This document shows positions 25,154-33,638 of a stretch of 64,000 bases of DNA, piece by piece (the first letter of the stretch is position 1; each line of letters starts with the position of its first letter). Source of the stretch: an uncultured Eubacteriales bacterium. GTDB taxonomy: Bacteria > Bacillota > Clostridia > Christensenellales > Pumilibacteraceae. Under the pieces are notes generated by a model. That model was not told the DNA's origin and ran no database searches. It saw only the letters and a list, made by a program, of their open reading frames with translations. The translations under genes were made by a program, and so were the position numbers. The stretch lies in NCBI GenBank assembly GCA_900543755.1, contig UQSP01000003.1:3395-67394 (forward strand), read 5' to 3'.

Positions 25154-27766
25154 TTACTCGGTTTTGCCGTTTGTTACGGTGACGGTAAGGTCGCCGTTTT
25201 CTTCGTCCACGGTCAGCACGCTGTCGGGTTTAAGGTCGGATTCCAGAATCTTTTTGGCAAGCAAGGTTTCCACTTTGCCCGTAAGGTATCTTTTAAGCGG
25301 ACGCGCGCCGTAAACGGGGTCGTAGCCGTGCTCCATGATAAACTCTTTGGCTTTGTCCGTGACAAACAGGTCAAGCCGTCTGTCCGCCATGCGCTCCTTC
25401 AGCGAGCGGAGAAGAATGTCGATGATGCCCGTAATGTTGGATTTCGTAAGGGGTTTATAGAACACGATTTCGTCCAGTCTGTTTAAGAATTCGGGACGGA
25501 AGGACTGCTTTAACAGTGCGTTTACTTTTTCTTTGGCGTCCTCGTTTATCTCGCCCGTTTTTTCGTCGATGCCCTCTAAGATGTAGCTTGACCCGAGGTT
25601 GGAAGTCAGGATAAGAACGGTGTTCTTAAAGTCCACGGTTCTGCCCTGAGAGTCGGTCACTCTGCCGTCGTCCAGCACCTGCAAAAGAATGTTGAATACG
25701 TCGGGATGGGCTTTTTCTATCTCGTCGAACAGCACGACCGAATAGGGTTTGCGCCTTACCGCCTCGGTAAGCTGACCGCCCTCTTCGTAGCCGACGTATC
25801 CCGGAGGCGCGCCTATAAGACGGGAGACGGAAAACTTTTCCATGTACTCGGACATGTCTATGCGGATAAGGTTGTGCTCGTCGTCGAACAGACACTCTGC
25901 AAGTGCCTTTGCAAGCTCGGTTTTGCCTACGCCCGTGGGGCCCAGGAACATAAAGCTGCCTATGGGGCGGCCGGGGTCGGCAATGCCCGCACGGGAACGC
26001 ATTATCGCTTCGCTTACTTTTGTAACCGCCTCGTCCTGGCCGATGACGCGCTTATGAAGAATGTCCGCAAGGTGTAAAATCTTTTCGCGCTCGCCCTCCA
26101 TAAGTTTAGAAAGCGGTATTCCCGTCCAGCGGGACACGACTTTGGCGATTTCTTCCTCCGTAACGGTGTCGCGCAGCAGCGAGTTCTGATTTTGTCCGCC
26201 TTCCGTCTGAGCTTTTTCCAGTTTTTTGGTAAGCTCGGGGAGAGTGGAGTATTTCAGCTTTGCCGCGTGTTCGTAGTCGGCCGCGCGTTGCGCCCGTTCG
26301 ATTTCCGCGTTTACGCGCTCGATTTCCGATTTAAGGTCGGACACGGCGTGAATGTTCTGCTTTTCGTTGTCCCAGCGCGCTTTCATCGCGTCGAATTTCG
26401 CCCTTAAGTCCGCGCATTCCTTTTGAATTTCCTTAAGCCGCGCCGCGCTTAACGAGTCTTTTTCCTTCTTTAAGGCGGTTTCCTCGATTTCAAGCTGCAT
26501 AATCTTACGCGAAATTTCGTCCATTTCCGTGGGCATGGAGTCGATTTCCGTCCTTATCATCGCGCACGCTTCGTCCACAAGGTCGATTGCCTTGTCGGGA
26601 AGAAAACGGTCGGTGATGTAGCGGTTGGAAAGCGTGGCGGCTGCGACAAGCGCACCGTCGTGAATGGTTACGCCGTGATACACCTCGTAGCGGTCTTTAA
26701 GCCCTCTCAGTATGGAAACGGTGTCCTCGACCGAAGGTTCGTCCACCGTTACGGGCTGGAAACGGCGCTCGAGTGCGGCGTCCTTTTCGATATATTTGCG
26801 GTATTCGTCCAAGGTGGTTGCGCCTATGCAGTGCAGTTCGCCGCGCGCCAGAAGCGGTTTAAGCAGGTTGCCCGCGTCCATCGCGCCGTCGGATTTACCC
26901 GCGCCCACTATGGTGTGCAGCTCGTCGATGAACATTATGATTTTGCCTTCGCTCTTTTTGACTTCGCCCAGCACCGCTTTAAGACGCTCCTCAAATTCGC
27001 CGCGGAATTTCGCGCCCGCGATAAGCGCGCCCATGTCCAGCGCGAATATGGTCTTGTCTTTAAGTCCCTCGGGCACGTCGCCGCGTACTATACGCTGGGC
27101 AAGCCCTTCGGCTATGGCGGTTTTGCCCACGCCCGGTTCGCCTATAAGCACGGGGTTGTTCTTTGTCTTGCGCGAAAGTATGCGTATGACGTTTCTTATC
27201 TCGTTGTCCCTGCCGATGACGGGGTCGAGTTTTCCCGATTTCGCCCTCTCCACAAGGTCAAAGCCGTATTTTCCCAGCGCGTCGTAGCTCGATTCGGGAT
27301 TGTCGGAAGTAACTCTGGCGGTCTTTACCTTTTTAAGCTCTGCGGTAAAGGCCTCTTTGGTAATGCCGTGCGCGCGGAATATTCCCTTTATTCCTTCGTC
27401 CGCATAGTCGAATATCGAAAGCATGATATGCTCGACGGACGTGTACTCGTCCTTCATTCCCGCAGCCAGCTTTTCCGCGGCGGCAAGAATTTTGTCCGTA
27501 AGGGGCGAAACGTAAACCTTATCCGGCTCCCGTCCCGAACCCGAAACCGCGGGAATTTTGCGTATAAGGGTGTCCGTTTCCGACAGAATCGCGTCGGGAG
27601 ATTTACCCATTTTCTTGAAAAGCTGTCCTATAAGTCCGTTTTCCTGATCGACAAGCGCGTACAAAAGATGCTCCGGGCAGATTTGTACGTTATTGTTTTC
27701 TATCGCGATGTTCTGCGCGGACTGTATCGCTTCCATCGCTTTTTGCGTCAGTTTGTTGGTATTCAT
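25154..27766 (-). CDS. clpB: Protein disaggregase ClpB
   Basis: A hexameric AAA+ machine that, with DnaK, pulls proteins out of heat-induced aggregates in the cytosol. 870 residues in the normal order: Clp N-domain (1-145), AAA1 with GEPGVGKTA (Lys215), the ClpB-specific coiled-coil middle domain (about 400-525) rich in Glu/Lys/Arg, AAA2 with GPTGVGKTE (Lys615), and the D2 small domain ending VYGARPLKRYL. No ClpP-binding loop was recognised. Strong ribosome binding site AGGAGG. It lies 39 bp behind a ribbon-helix-helix gene and is probably cotranscribed with it. No CIRCE or CtsR-like site is visible. Confidence 0.97.
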   Translation of the reverse strand: MNTNKLTQKAMEAIQSAQNIAIENNNVQICPEHLLYALVDQENGLIGQLFKKMGKSPDAILSETDTLIRKIPAVSGSGREPDKVYVSPLTDKILAAAEKLAAGMKDEYTSVEHIMLSIFDYADEGIKGIFRAHGITKEAFTAELKKVKTARVTSDNPESSYDALGKYGFDLVERAKSGKLDPVIGRDNEIRNVIRILSRKTKNNPVLIGEPGVGKTAIAEGLAQRIVRGDVPEGLKDKTIFALDMGALIAGAKFRGEFEERLKAVLGEVKKSEGKIIMFIDELHTIVGAGKSDGAMDAGNLLKPLLARGELHCIGATTLDEYRKYIEKDAALERRFQPVTVDEPSVEDTVSILRGLKDRYEVYHGVTIHDGALVAAATLSNRYITDRFLPDKAIDLVDEACAMIRTEIDSMPTEMDEISRKIMQLEIEETALKKEKDSLSAARLKEIQKECADLRAKFDAMKARWDNEKQNIHAVSDLKSEIERVNAEIERAQRAADYEHAAKLKYSTLPELTKKLEKAQTEGGQNQNSLLRDTVTEEEIAKVVSRWTGIPLSKLMEGEREKILHLADILHKRVIGQDEAVTKVSEAIMRSRAGIADPGRPIGSFMFLGPTGVGKTELAKALAECLFDDEHNLIRIDMSEYMEKFSVSRLIGAPPGYVGYEEGGQLTEAVRRKPYSVVLFDEIEKAHPDVFNILLQVLDDGRVTDSQGRTVDFKNTVLILTSNLGSSYILEGIDEKTGEINEDAKEKVNALLKQSFRPEFLNRLDEIVFYKPLTKSNITGIIDILLRSLKERMADRRLDLFVTDKAKEFIMEHGYDPVYGARPLKRYLTGKVETLLAKKILESDLKPDSVLTVDEENGDLTVTVTNGKTE

Positions 27767-27805
27767 AATTGCGTTTATCCTCCTTTTTAAGTCTTTTGCC
27801 GCGTC

Positions 27806-28456
27806 TTATATGATAAGCATACCGCCGTTAAGCGCGTCGAGATAGTCGTTTTCGATTTCCGTAGCCGCAGCGCCCGATAGCCGCTTTTTCATCAGCCGGT
27901 CAAACGTGCGGACGTAATCGGTTATCGCGCGGCTCAGTTCTACTTGACCGTAAAGCGTGTTCCGCGGCACCTTAAGCGTGCGCGTCCAGCGGGTTTCGTC
28001 CAGCGTGTAATTTATTTCCGCGCCTTCGAAGTAACGCGCTACGTAAAGCTCTTCCAGCCTTGTCCACAGCGCGAAAAACTCGGTAAGACGGTTAAGAAGC
28101 TGCGGCGACTGCGTGCGGAAGTTGACCTTAAGCTCTCCCACCGTGCCGCTCTGAGCCCTGTAAAGCTCCACTTCATACCTGATGGTGGGGCGGTAGCGGT
28201 ACTCAAGCGCGCTTTTTATGCTAAGCGTGTTGTCGTGCTGCTGGTAATATACCTGCTGTCCCGTAAGCTGCTTGAATAAATCCTCTATGCCGTGAAAAAT
28301 GTCGTTTATCCGCTTTTCGGGCGTCGTCACCGACACGTACTCGGCAAGAATTTCGTTGATGAGGTTAGACCTGTTTGTGTTTTCCTCTTCCGCCAGTTTG
28401 TCTATGGCGTTTATCACGTCCTCGGCAAGAATCAGACTGTACATGTTTTTTTTCAT
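27806..28456 (-). CDS. Ribbon-helix-helix domain protein upstream of clpB
   Basis: 216 residues, family not recognised as a whole. Residues 1-45 (MKKNMYSLILAEDVINAIDK ... NTNRSNLINEILAEYVS) fit a CopG/Arc-type ribbon-helix-helix DNA-binding fold. The remaining 170 residues are a mixed beta/alpha domain with two TRxxRLEE/TRWTRTL-like basic-aromatic stretches and no known motif. Strong ribosome binding site (AAAGGAGG). The gap to clpB is only 39 bp, so the two share a transcript; an autoregulatory or heat-shock role is plausible but unproven. Confidence 0.75.
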   Translation of the reverse strand: MKKNMYSLILAEDVINAIDKLAEEENTNRSNLINEILAEYVSVTTPEKRINDIFHGIEDLFKQLTGQQVYYQQHDNTLSIKSALEYRYRPTIRYEVELYRAQSGTVGELKVNFRTQSPQLLNRLTEFFALWTRLEELYVARYFEGAEINYTLDETRWTRTLKVPRNTLYGQVELSRAITDYVRTFDRLMKKRLSGAAATEIENDYLDALNGGMLII

Positions 28457-28515
28457 TTTTTTTTGCCGCCTCCTTTACTCAAAGCGTTCGTTTTTTTCTT
28501 TTGTTCGTTTACTTT

Positions 28516-28705
28516 TCGGTTTTTTCTCCGTAAACCTCCGTGAAAAGTCCGTTATCGGTTTTGCTTCGTAAGCCTCCGTGAAAAGCCCGTTATCGGTTTT
28601 TTCTCCGTAAGCCTCCGTGAAAAGTCCGTTATCGGTTTTGCTTCGTGAGCCTCCGTGAAAAGCCCGTTATCGGTTTTTTCTCCGTAAGCCTCCGCGAAAA
28701 GCCTT
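28516..28705. repeat. Higher-order tandem repeat in the leader of the RHH-clpB operon
   Basis: Five copies of a 38/39-bp unit containing CCTCCGTGAAAAG(T/C)CCGTTATCGGTTTT. Two variants alternate (TTTTTTCTCCGTAA and TTTTGCTTCGTAA/GTGA), giving a 77-bp higher-order period. The last copy is partial. It lies between the operon promoter and the first start codon, so about half of the transcript leader is repeats. Each RNA copy contains CCGATAACGG, a small hairpin. Confidence 0.85.
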
Positions 28706-28831
28706 TTTCGCGTTAAGTTCGTTTCGTCCCGAGTTTGCGCTTAAATCGGCTTTGGTCTTTGTCGTTGTTTCCCGCCCGAATTAGTATGCTCATCCCGGCC
28801 GTCCGCTAAACTCGTAACCGAATTTATATAT

Positions 28832-28859
28832 ATTATAGCACGGATTTTCAGAAATGCAA
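28832..28859 (-). promoter_or_regulatory. Promoter of the RHH-clpB operon
   Basis: Minus strand TTGCAT (28854-28859), 16 bases, TATAAT (28832-28837). It would give a leader of about 370 nt. The rest of the 590-bp gap between this operon and the dehydrogenase holds nothing else recognised. Confidence 0.65.
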
Positions 28860-28945
28860 CTTTTTTACAAATATTTATATAAAATTTAATACAAATTTAA
28901 AATAATGATTGTTTTAAGCGGTTTTTGGCAGGTGACAGTCATAAT

Positions 28946-29006
28946 TTGATTGAATTAATCAATTTTCTCGGCAATAGTTGATTAAAACGCGCGTTTAAGA
29001 TATAAT
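28946..29006 (+). promoter_or_regulatory. Promoter and candidate operator of the dehydrogenase gene
   Basis: TTGATT (28978-28983), 17 bases, TATAAT (29001-29006). Just upstream lies the palindrome TTGATTGAATTAATCAA (28946-28962), and the half-site TTGATTAA is repeated across the -35 box, an arrangement that suits a dimeric regulator. Confidence 0.65.
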
Positions 29007-29046
29007 TAAGCCAAAGAAAAACAACGAAAACGGGAGGACTACGGAC

Positions 29047-30066
29047 ATGAAAGCCGCTGTTTTTTACGGTAAAGGCGATTTAAGAGTGGAGGAGGCGGTT
29101 ACACCCGTCGCGGGTAAAGGCGAAATTCTGGTAAGGGTGCGCGCCTGCGGTGTGTGCGGCACGGACGTACATATATTTTCGGGCGACGAGGGCGCGGCAA
29201 AAACCACTCCGCCCGTCATTCTGGGACACGAGTTCGCTGGTGAAGTGGAAGAAACGGGGGAAGGAGTCACCGAATTTAAAAAGGGCGACAGGGTATGCGT
29301 AGACCCCAACGTGCTGTGCGGCGAGTGTCATTACTGCAAAAGCGCATTGGGCCACTTCTGCGAGCATATGCAGGGTATAGGCACCACCGTTAACGGAGGT
29401 TTTGCCGAGTACGTTGCCGTACCCGCGAAACAGGCTTACAAGCTGGATGACGGCACTTCTTTCGAGGAAGGCGCGATGACCGAGCCCGTTGCGTGCTGTC
29501 TGCACGGCATAGATATGTGCAACATCCGTCCCGGCGACGACGTTGCGGTTATCGGCGGCGGAATGATAGGACTTATCATGCTTCAGCTGGCGCGGCTTAA
29601 AGGTGCGGCGCGCGTTGTGCTTATCGAGCCCGTTAAAGAAAAGCGGGAAAAGGCCCTTTCTTTGGGCGCTTACATGACCGTGGACCCCGTAAAAGAGGAC
29701 GTCGCGGCGGCGATAGAGCGCGCAAAAACAAAAAGGCTTTCGTGCGTTATAGAGTGCGTGGGGCTTACTTCCACGATAGAGCAGGCAATAGAAATCGCGG
29801 GTAACGCGGCTACCGTCATGATGTTCGGGCTGACAAAGCCGGACGCGGAAATAAGGGTAAAGCCTTTTACGGTTTTCAAAAAAGAAATCGTGCTTAAGTC
29901 CTCGTTCATCAATCCCTATACTCAGGGACGCGCGCTTAACCTCATTAACTCAAAAGCTCTGGACGTAAGCAGTATGGTTGCAAACGTCGTTCCGCTTGAA
30001 AAACTGAAAGAGGTTTTGTCGGACGCGTCGATGCGCGCAAAAGGCAAATTCATCGTCCGTCCGTAA
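29047..30066 (+). CDS. Zinc-dependent medium-chain dehydrogenase (sorbitol/threonine type)
   Basis: A cytosolic NAD(P)-dependent polyol or amino-alcohol dehydrogenase; the substrate cannot be fixed from sequence. 339 residues. Catalytic zinc site: Cys37 (CGVCGTDVH), His61-Glu62 (LGHEFAGEVEETG) and the later MTEPVACCLHG. Structural zinc: Cys91, 94, 97 and 105 in the CGECHYCKS segment. Rossmann motif VIGGGMIGL near residue 172. Good ribosome binding site (GGGAGG). The downstream HAD phosphatase 221 bp away may be functionally linked. Confidence 0.88.
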   Translation: MKAAVFYGKGDLRVEEAVTPVAGKGEILVRVRACGVCGTDVHIFSGDEGAAKTTPPVILGHEFAGEVEETGEGVTEFKKGDRVCVDPNVLCGECHYCKSALGHFCEHMQGIGTTVNGGFAEYVAVPAKQAYKLDDGTSFEEGAMTEPVACCLHGIDMCNIRPGDDVAVIGGGMIGLIMLQLARLKGAARVVLIEPVKEKREKALSLGAYMTVDPVKEDVAAAIERAKTKRLSCVIECVGLTSTIEQAIEIAGNAATVMMFGLTKPDAEIRVKPFTVFKKEIVLKSSFINPYTQGRALNLINSKALDVSSMVANVVPLEKLKEVLSDASMRAKGKFIVRP

Positions 30067-30287
30067 GGCTTTAAATAATAAACAACCCCATTTCAGCCGC
30101 GGCAAAAGAATTTCTACGCAAAAAAATGCGCTTAAAGTAAGCATAAAAAGTCTTTTCTTCAGGCGGTTAAAAACCGTTTCGTTCCGCTTAATGAAAGGAT
30201 AAAGCGGCAATAACTCGGTTTAAAGCAAAATTTTTATCGTGCGACGGCAGCACGCTTTATTTACAGAGAAAAGGAGCAGTTAAAAAC

Positions 30288-30947
30288 ATGAAAAACACGC
30301 AAGCGGTACTTTTCGACATGGACGGCGTTATACTGGACAGCGAGCCTTTGCATACGGTGGCGCGGGCGCGGCTGTTTAGCAAACTGGGTATTCCTCTCGA
30401 TGCCGAAAAACAAATCGTGCTGGGCGCAAGAAAATACGATTATTGGCAGGAGTTTTCGGTAAAATTCGCGCTTTCCGATACTCCCGAACAGCTTATTGCG
30501 CGCGAGTTCCGCGAAATTCTTGCGCTTATCAAGGAAAGAAAGGTGCCCGAAAGCCTTTATCTCACAAAATTGTTAAAGTTTCTGAATGACAACAAAGTTA
30601 AGGCGGCGGTGGGTTCGGCTTCGTCGCGCGAGTACGTGGAGGGCGTGCTTGAGTATCTTGAAATAGACGGATATTTTTCCGCGATTGTGTGCGGCGACGA
30701 GGTCAGGCGGCCCAAGCCTTTTCCCGATACCTATCTTACCGCCGCGGATAAATTGGGCGCAGAGCCGAATCGGTGTTTCGTGGTGGAGGACTCGCGCACG
30801 GGCAGTCTTGCGGCTGAAGCCGCAAATATTCCTTGCATTGGGTACAAGGGCACTCAAACCGCGTTGAAGACGGATTTTTCCGCCTGCAAGTATGTGGTTT
30901 CCGATATGCGCGAGATTATCGGTATTCTGGAAAAAGAAAATCTGTAA
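30288..30947 (+). CDS. HAD hydrolase, beta-phosphoglucomutase-like
   Basis: Predicted cytosolic sugar-phosphate phosphatase or mutase. 219 residues: motif I FDMDGVILDSEP (nucleophile and acid/base Asp), a helical cap to about 85, motif II VGSASS, motif III Lys in RRPKPFPDTY, and motif IV VVEDSRTG. AAAAGGAGC precedes the ATG. Whether it is a mutase or a phosphatase cannot be decided. Confidence 0.85.
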   Translation: MKNTQAVLFDMDGVILDSEPLHTVARARLFSKLGIPLDAEKQIVLGARKYDYWQEFSVKFALSDTPEQLIAREFREILALIKERKVPESLYLTKLLKFLNDNKVKAAVGSASSREYVEGVLEYLEIDGYFSAIVCGDEVRRPKPFPDTYLTAADKLGAEPNRCFVVEDSRTGSLAAEAANIPCIGYKGTQTALKTDFSACKYVVSDMREIIGILEKENL

Positions 30948-31144
30948 GCCTTATCACGGGGGCAGGCATGACGGGGAATTACTTTATAAAACAAGAGAAG
31001 TTTTTTCCGCAGTTTTATAGAAAGAAAAATTTCGTTTATTTTTTCGACGGATTGATTATTAAAGGCTTTACGGCGTTTCGCGCGTAAGAAATAAGAGTAA
31101 AAACAAAAAACCATATAATCGGCGTCAAGTAAAATTCACCTTAA

Positions 31145-31177
31145 AAAGCGGTTTTTATAAAAAAAGCCGTTTTTTTT
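31145..31177 (+). terminator. Terminator after the HAD gene
   Basis: CGGTTTTT pairs with AAAAAGCCG (one bulge) followed by eight T, about 200 bp downstream of the stop codon. Confidence 0.65.
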
Positions 31178-31210
31178 GTATTTTCGGCGGATAAAAAAAG
31201 GTATTTGGTA

Positions 31211-31240
31211 TTGACAAAAAGATTTATACCGTGTTAAAAT
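31211..31240 (+). promoter_or_regulatory. Promoter of the small membrane protein gene
   Basis: TTGACA (31211-31216), 18 bases, TAAAAT (31235-31240). Confidence 0.75.
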
Positions 31241-31273
31241 AAACACAGCAAATTTAATAGGAGAATGTAATTT

Positions 31274-31651
31274 ATGAGTTCGGGAAAAACTCTTTACTTT
31301 TTTATAAGGCATATCGGCAACATGATTACGGCAAGCGGTACAAAAAGGATAGGTTACGCGCTTGCAAACATTCTGCTGATGGGCTTAGGCGTGGCGTCGG
31401 CTTACGGTTTCGCTCATTTTATCAACACTTTGGGCGATATTAATTTTTTCGCAAGCATTATGTTGCTTATTTTTCTTGCGGCGTTTACAATATTCTTTTT
31501 CATTCAGGGTTTTCTGGCGCAGGCGATTCTGGTCGTCGTCGCTTTTATAGGCATGTTCCCCGCCGAAGAGCGAGGCGGCAACATTGTTTCCTTTATAATC
31601 GCGCTTTTGTCTCTTGCCGCGCTTATCGTCGTTTTGGTAATAGTGCTTTAG
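31274..31651 (+). CDS. Hypothetical small membrane protein, three to four helices
   Basis: Not recognised. 125 residues: a short polar N-terminus, then hydrophobic segments at about 28-47, 55-80, 80-97 and 105-125. It has its own promoter and an AGGAG ribosome binding site, so it is probably expressed. No conserved motif is visible. Confidence 0.7.
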   Translation: MSSGKTLYFFIRHIGNMITASGTKRIGYALANILLMGLGVASAYGFAHFINTLGDINFFASIMLLIFLAAFTIFFFIQGFLAQAILVVVAFIGMFPAEERGGNIVSFIIALLSLAALIVVLVIVL

Positions 31652-31965
31652 TCAACGGGTAAGCTTATTGCGAATAATTGCTTTAAAGTTTATTAAAAGC
31701 TTAAAATAATCAGTTTGCAAAGATAAAGCCGGGATTTTGCGGCTTACAGCGATAAAGCCGAGAAGTGCGCGCCCTTGTAACGGGGGACGCGGCTATGGAA
31801 TTGGTTTGACTGAAAAGGCGCCATAAACGCATTGTGCCTGAATTTATTAAACATATAAAAAACCGACGCTGTCCGTCGGCTTTAGCAAAACGTCGGCTTT
31901 TGAGTTTTAAGGGTTAAAAAAAGACGCGGCAATAATTTCGGGTAGTGAAATTTATTGCAAAAAAC
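31652..31965. other. Intergenic stretch before tRNA-Pro terminator
   Basis: No gene is seen. CCGACG/CGTCGG (31863-31879) forms a short hairpin followed by CTTTAG, a weak terminator candidate. Confidence 0.5.
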
Positions 31966-32009
31966 AACCGTGACAGAGATACGCATTGTATCTTTATCAC
32001 GGTTTTTTC
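31961..32009 (-). terminator. Bidirectional terminator by tRNA-Pro
   Basis: AACCGTGACAGAGATAC with GTATCTTTATCACGGTT (31966-32004) around GCATT. T-runs follow on both strands; on the minus strand it ends the tRNA-Pro transcript. Confidence 0.8.
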
Positions 32010-32010
32010 T

Positions 32011-32086
32011 TGGTCGGAGTGACGGGATTTGAACCCACGACCTCATGGTCCCGAACCATGCGCGCTACCATCTGCGCTACACCCCG
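32011..32086 (-). tRNA. tRNA-Pro (CGG)
   Basis: 76 nt including encoded CCA. Acceptor CGGGGTG/CACTCCG and anticodon stem CATGG/CCATG around TTCGGGA give anticodon CGG. T-arm GGGTTCAAATCCC is intact. Confidence 0.93.
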
Positions 32087-32114
32087 TTGATTTTCCCTTT
32101 TGCGGGCACATAGA

Positions 32115-32143
32115 AGTATAATAAAACTTGCGGTTTTTGTCAA
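32115..32143 (-). promoter_or_regulatory. Promoter of tRNA-Pro
   Basis: Minus strand TTGACA (32138-32143), 17 bases, TATACT (32115-32120), close to the tRNA 5' end. From 32144 to the next promoter nothing is recognised. Confidence 0.75.
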
Positions 32144-32388
32144 GGCTTTAATGCGAATTGACGGAAAAATTGCCTTTCCTCTTGCTTTAAGTTTATGTAT
32201 AAAGCCGATTGGCGATAAGGAAAAAGGGGACAAACGTTTTTCTTTGCGCAAGCATTGCATCTTTGTTCTTTAAGCAAAAGGACAAAATTAACCAAGCCGC
32301 TTGCGCCCTGCTTTGAAAGCGTAAGGGCGGACACACGGGAACAAGTAAGCTAATGCGGACATTTCGGATTTTATCCTGAAAATGCGGT

Positions 32389-32417
32389 TTGACTGCCGTT
32401 TAACATTGTGTTATAAT
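32389..32417 (+). promoter_or_regulatory. Promoter of the GNAT gene
   Basis: TTGACT (32389-32394), 17 bases, TATAAT (32412-32417). Confidence 0.75.
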
Positions 32418-32447
32418 TTTACTGTAAAAACATCGGAGCCGTATCTT

Positions 32448-32948
32448 ATGAACATTGAATTTGTAAAAGTGCAAAAGGAAGACTTTGCCGCGCTGGAAAA
32501 GCTGGCGGCAAGGCTTTGGCATTCGGCTTTCGATAATCTTATCGGACCCGAACAAGCCGATTATATGCTGGAAAAATTCCAGTCGGCGCCCGCTTTCAGC
32601 CGTCAGACGGAAGAGGAGGGGTACGAGTATTATTTTATAGTATGCGACGGCGTTACCGCAGGTTACACCGGGATTGCCGCCAAAAAAGGGGAGAGAGGGC
32701 TTTTCCTTTCCAAACTCTATCTCGCGCCCGAGTTTAAGGGTAAGGGGCTTGGCAAAGCCGCGCTTGAGGAAGTGGCAGGCTGCGCAAAAAAACTCAAACT
32801 CGGATATGTGTATCTTACCGTCAACAAGGGCAACGAACGCGCCATAAAAGTCTATGAAAAATTCGGATTCATAAAAACCGATTCGATTGTCACGGATATA
32901 GGAAACGGTTACGTAATGGACGATTACGTTTACAGGCTTGACGTATAG
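32448..32948 (+). CDS. GNAT family N-acetyltransferase
   Basis: Transfers an acetyl group from acetyl-CoA to an unknown amine or protein. 166 residues: motif A LSKLYLAPEFKGKGLGKAAL binds CoA, followed by KVYEKFGFI, which closes the fold. I chose the ATG at 32448 because the open frame upstream runs through the promoter; CGGAGCC lies 7-13 bases before it. Confidence 0.85.
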   Translation: MNIEFVKVQKEDFAALEKLAARLWHSAFDNLIGPEQADYMLEKFQSAPAFSRQTEEEGYEYYFIVCDGVTAGYTGIAAKKGERGLFLSKLYLAPEFKGKGLGKAALEEVAGCAKKLKLGYVYLTVNKGNERAIKVYEKFGFIKTDSIVTDIGNGYVMDDYVYRLDV

Positions 32949-33038
32949 GGGACTTTCGCTGTTTTTTACCCCTTATTCCGCTTTGACGATGTTCGACGTT
33001 ATCAGACATTTTTCGACAAAATTACAGTTGACGGGGGA

Positions 33039-33067
33039 TTGTGTTTTACGGTGTAAAATGCTATAAT
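33039..33067 (+). promoter_or_regulatory. Candidate promoter of the 62-residue ORF
   Basis: TTGTGT (33039-33044), 17 bases, TATAAT (33062-33067). Confidence 0.5.
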
Positions 33068-33103
33068 TTATAAGTCAACGGACGTAAAAGGAAGAATCGT
33101 GAA

Positions 33104-33292
33104 ATGAGGGATCAAAGCGGGTTCCTAATAAGAAGCGTTTACCGTATTCTTATGCAGGAGGAAAAGGAAAACAACGTCGACTTCAAGCTTAATTACGAGT
33201 ACTTCGATAAAATTCAGGAACGCGTCTTTAAATCGCGCTGCTGTTTTTATTGCAGATTAAACCACGGGCATCGTCAGAATCAGTCAACATAA
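33104..33292 (+). CDS. Hypothetical 62-residue protein
   Basis: Not recognised. It has a plausible promoter, a ribosome binding site (AAAGGAAG) and an ATG. The N-terminal 45 residues are helical and charged (IRSVYRILMQEEKENNVDF, FDKIQERVF), and a SRCCFYCRLNHGH end suggests a possible Cys/His metal site. It may be a real small protein or the remains of a longer gene. Confidence 0.45.
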   Translation: MRDQSGFLIRSVYRILMQEEKENNVDFKLNYEYFDKIQERVFKSRCCFYCRLNHGHRQNQST

Positions 33293-33360
33293 TTTTTCTT
33301 GTTTTATCGTTTTTTCTTTCGTTTGTTTGTAAAGCCTTGACTCTTTTTCGACGATATCGT

Positions 33361-33390
33361 TTGACAAACCTGAGGTGATTGTGTTATAAA
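33361..33390 (+). promoter_or_regulatory. Promoter of tRNA-Ser
   Basis: TTGACA (33361-33366), 18 bases, TATAAA (33385-33390), about 65 bp upstream of the tRNA. Confidence 0.7.
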
Positions 33391-33453
33391 TATAAGGCCG
33401 TATGGCGCGACGGGGCTTTTCCCGTCTTGCCACGGCTTATTTCGCTCTTTTTT

Positions 33454-33544
33454 GGAGAGATGGCAGAGCGGTTGAATGCGCACGATTCGAAATCGTGTTA
33501 CGGCTGATACCCGTACGGGGGTTCGAATCCCCCTCTCTCCGCCA
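33454..33544 (+). tRNA. tRNA-Ser (CGA)
   Basis: 91 nt with encoded CCA. The long variable arm TACGGCTGATACCCGTA marks a class II tRNA. Anticodon stem CACGA/TCGTG around TTCGAAA gives anticodon CGA. The T-arm GGGGGTTCGAATCCCCC is perfect. Confidence 0.95.
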
Positions 33545-33582
33545 AACAGAGTCGCGATCGAACCCGCGGCTCTGTTATTTTT
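33545..33582 (+). terminator. Terminator of tRNA-Ser
   Basis: AACAGAGTCGCG pairs with CGCGGCTCTGTT (one wobble) and ATTTTTG follows, directly after the CCA end. Confidence 0.85.
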
Positions 33583-33638
33583 GTATTAAGGGGGTTGCCG
33601 GAATCATAATCGATACCGAAGTATATGTTCCTCAATTG

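Noticed and set aside
28516..28705. CRISPR-like array
   Set aside because: The units are contiguous tandem repeats with no unique spacers, and no cas genes are present.
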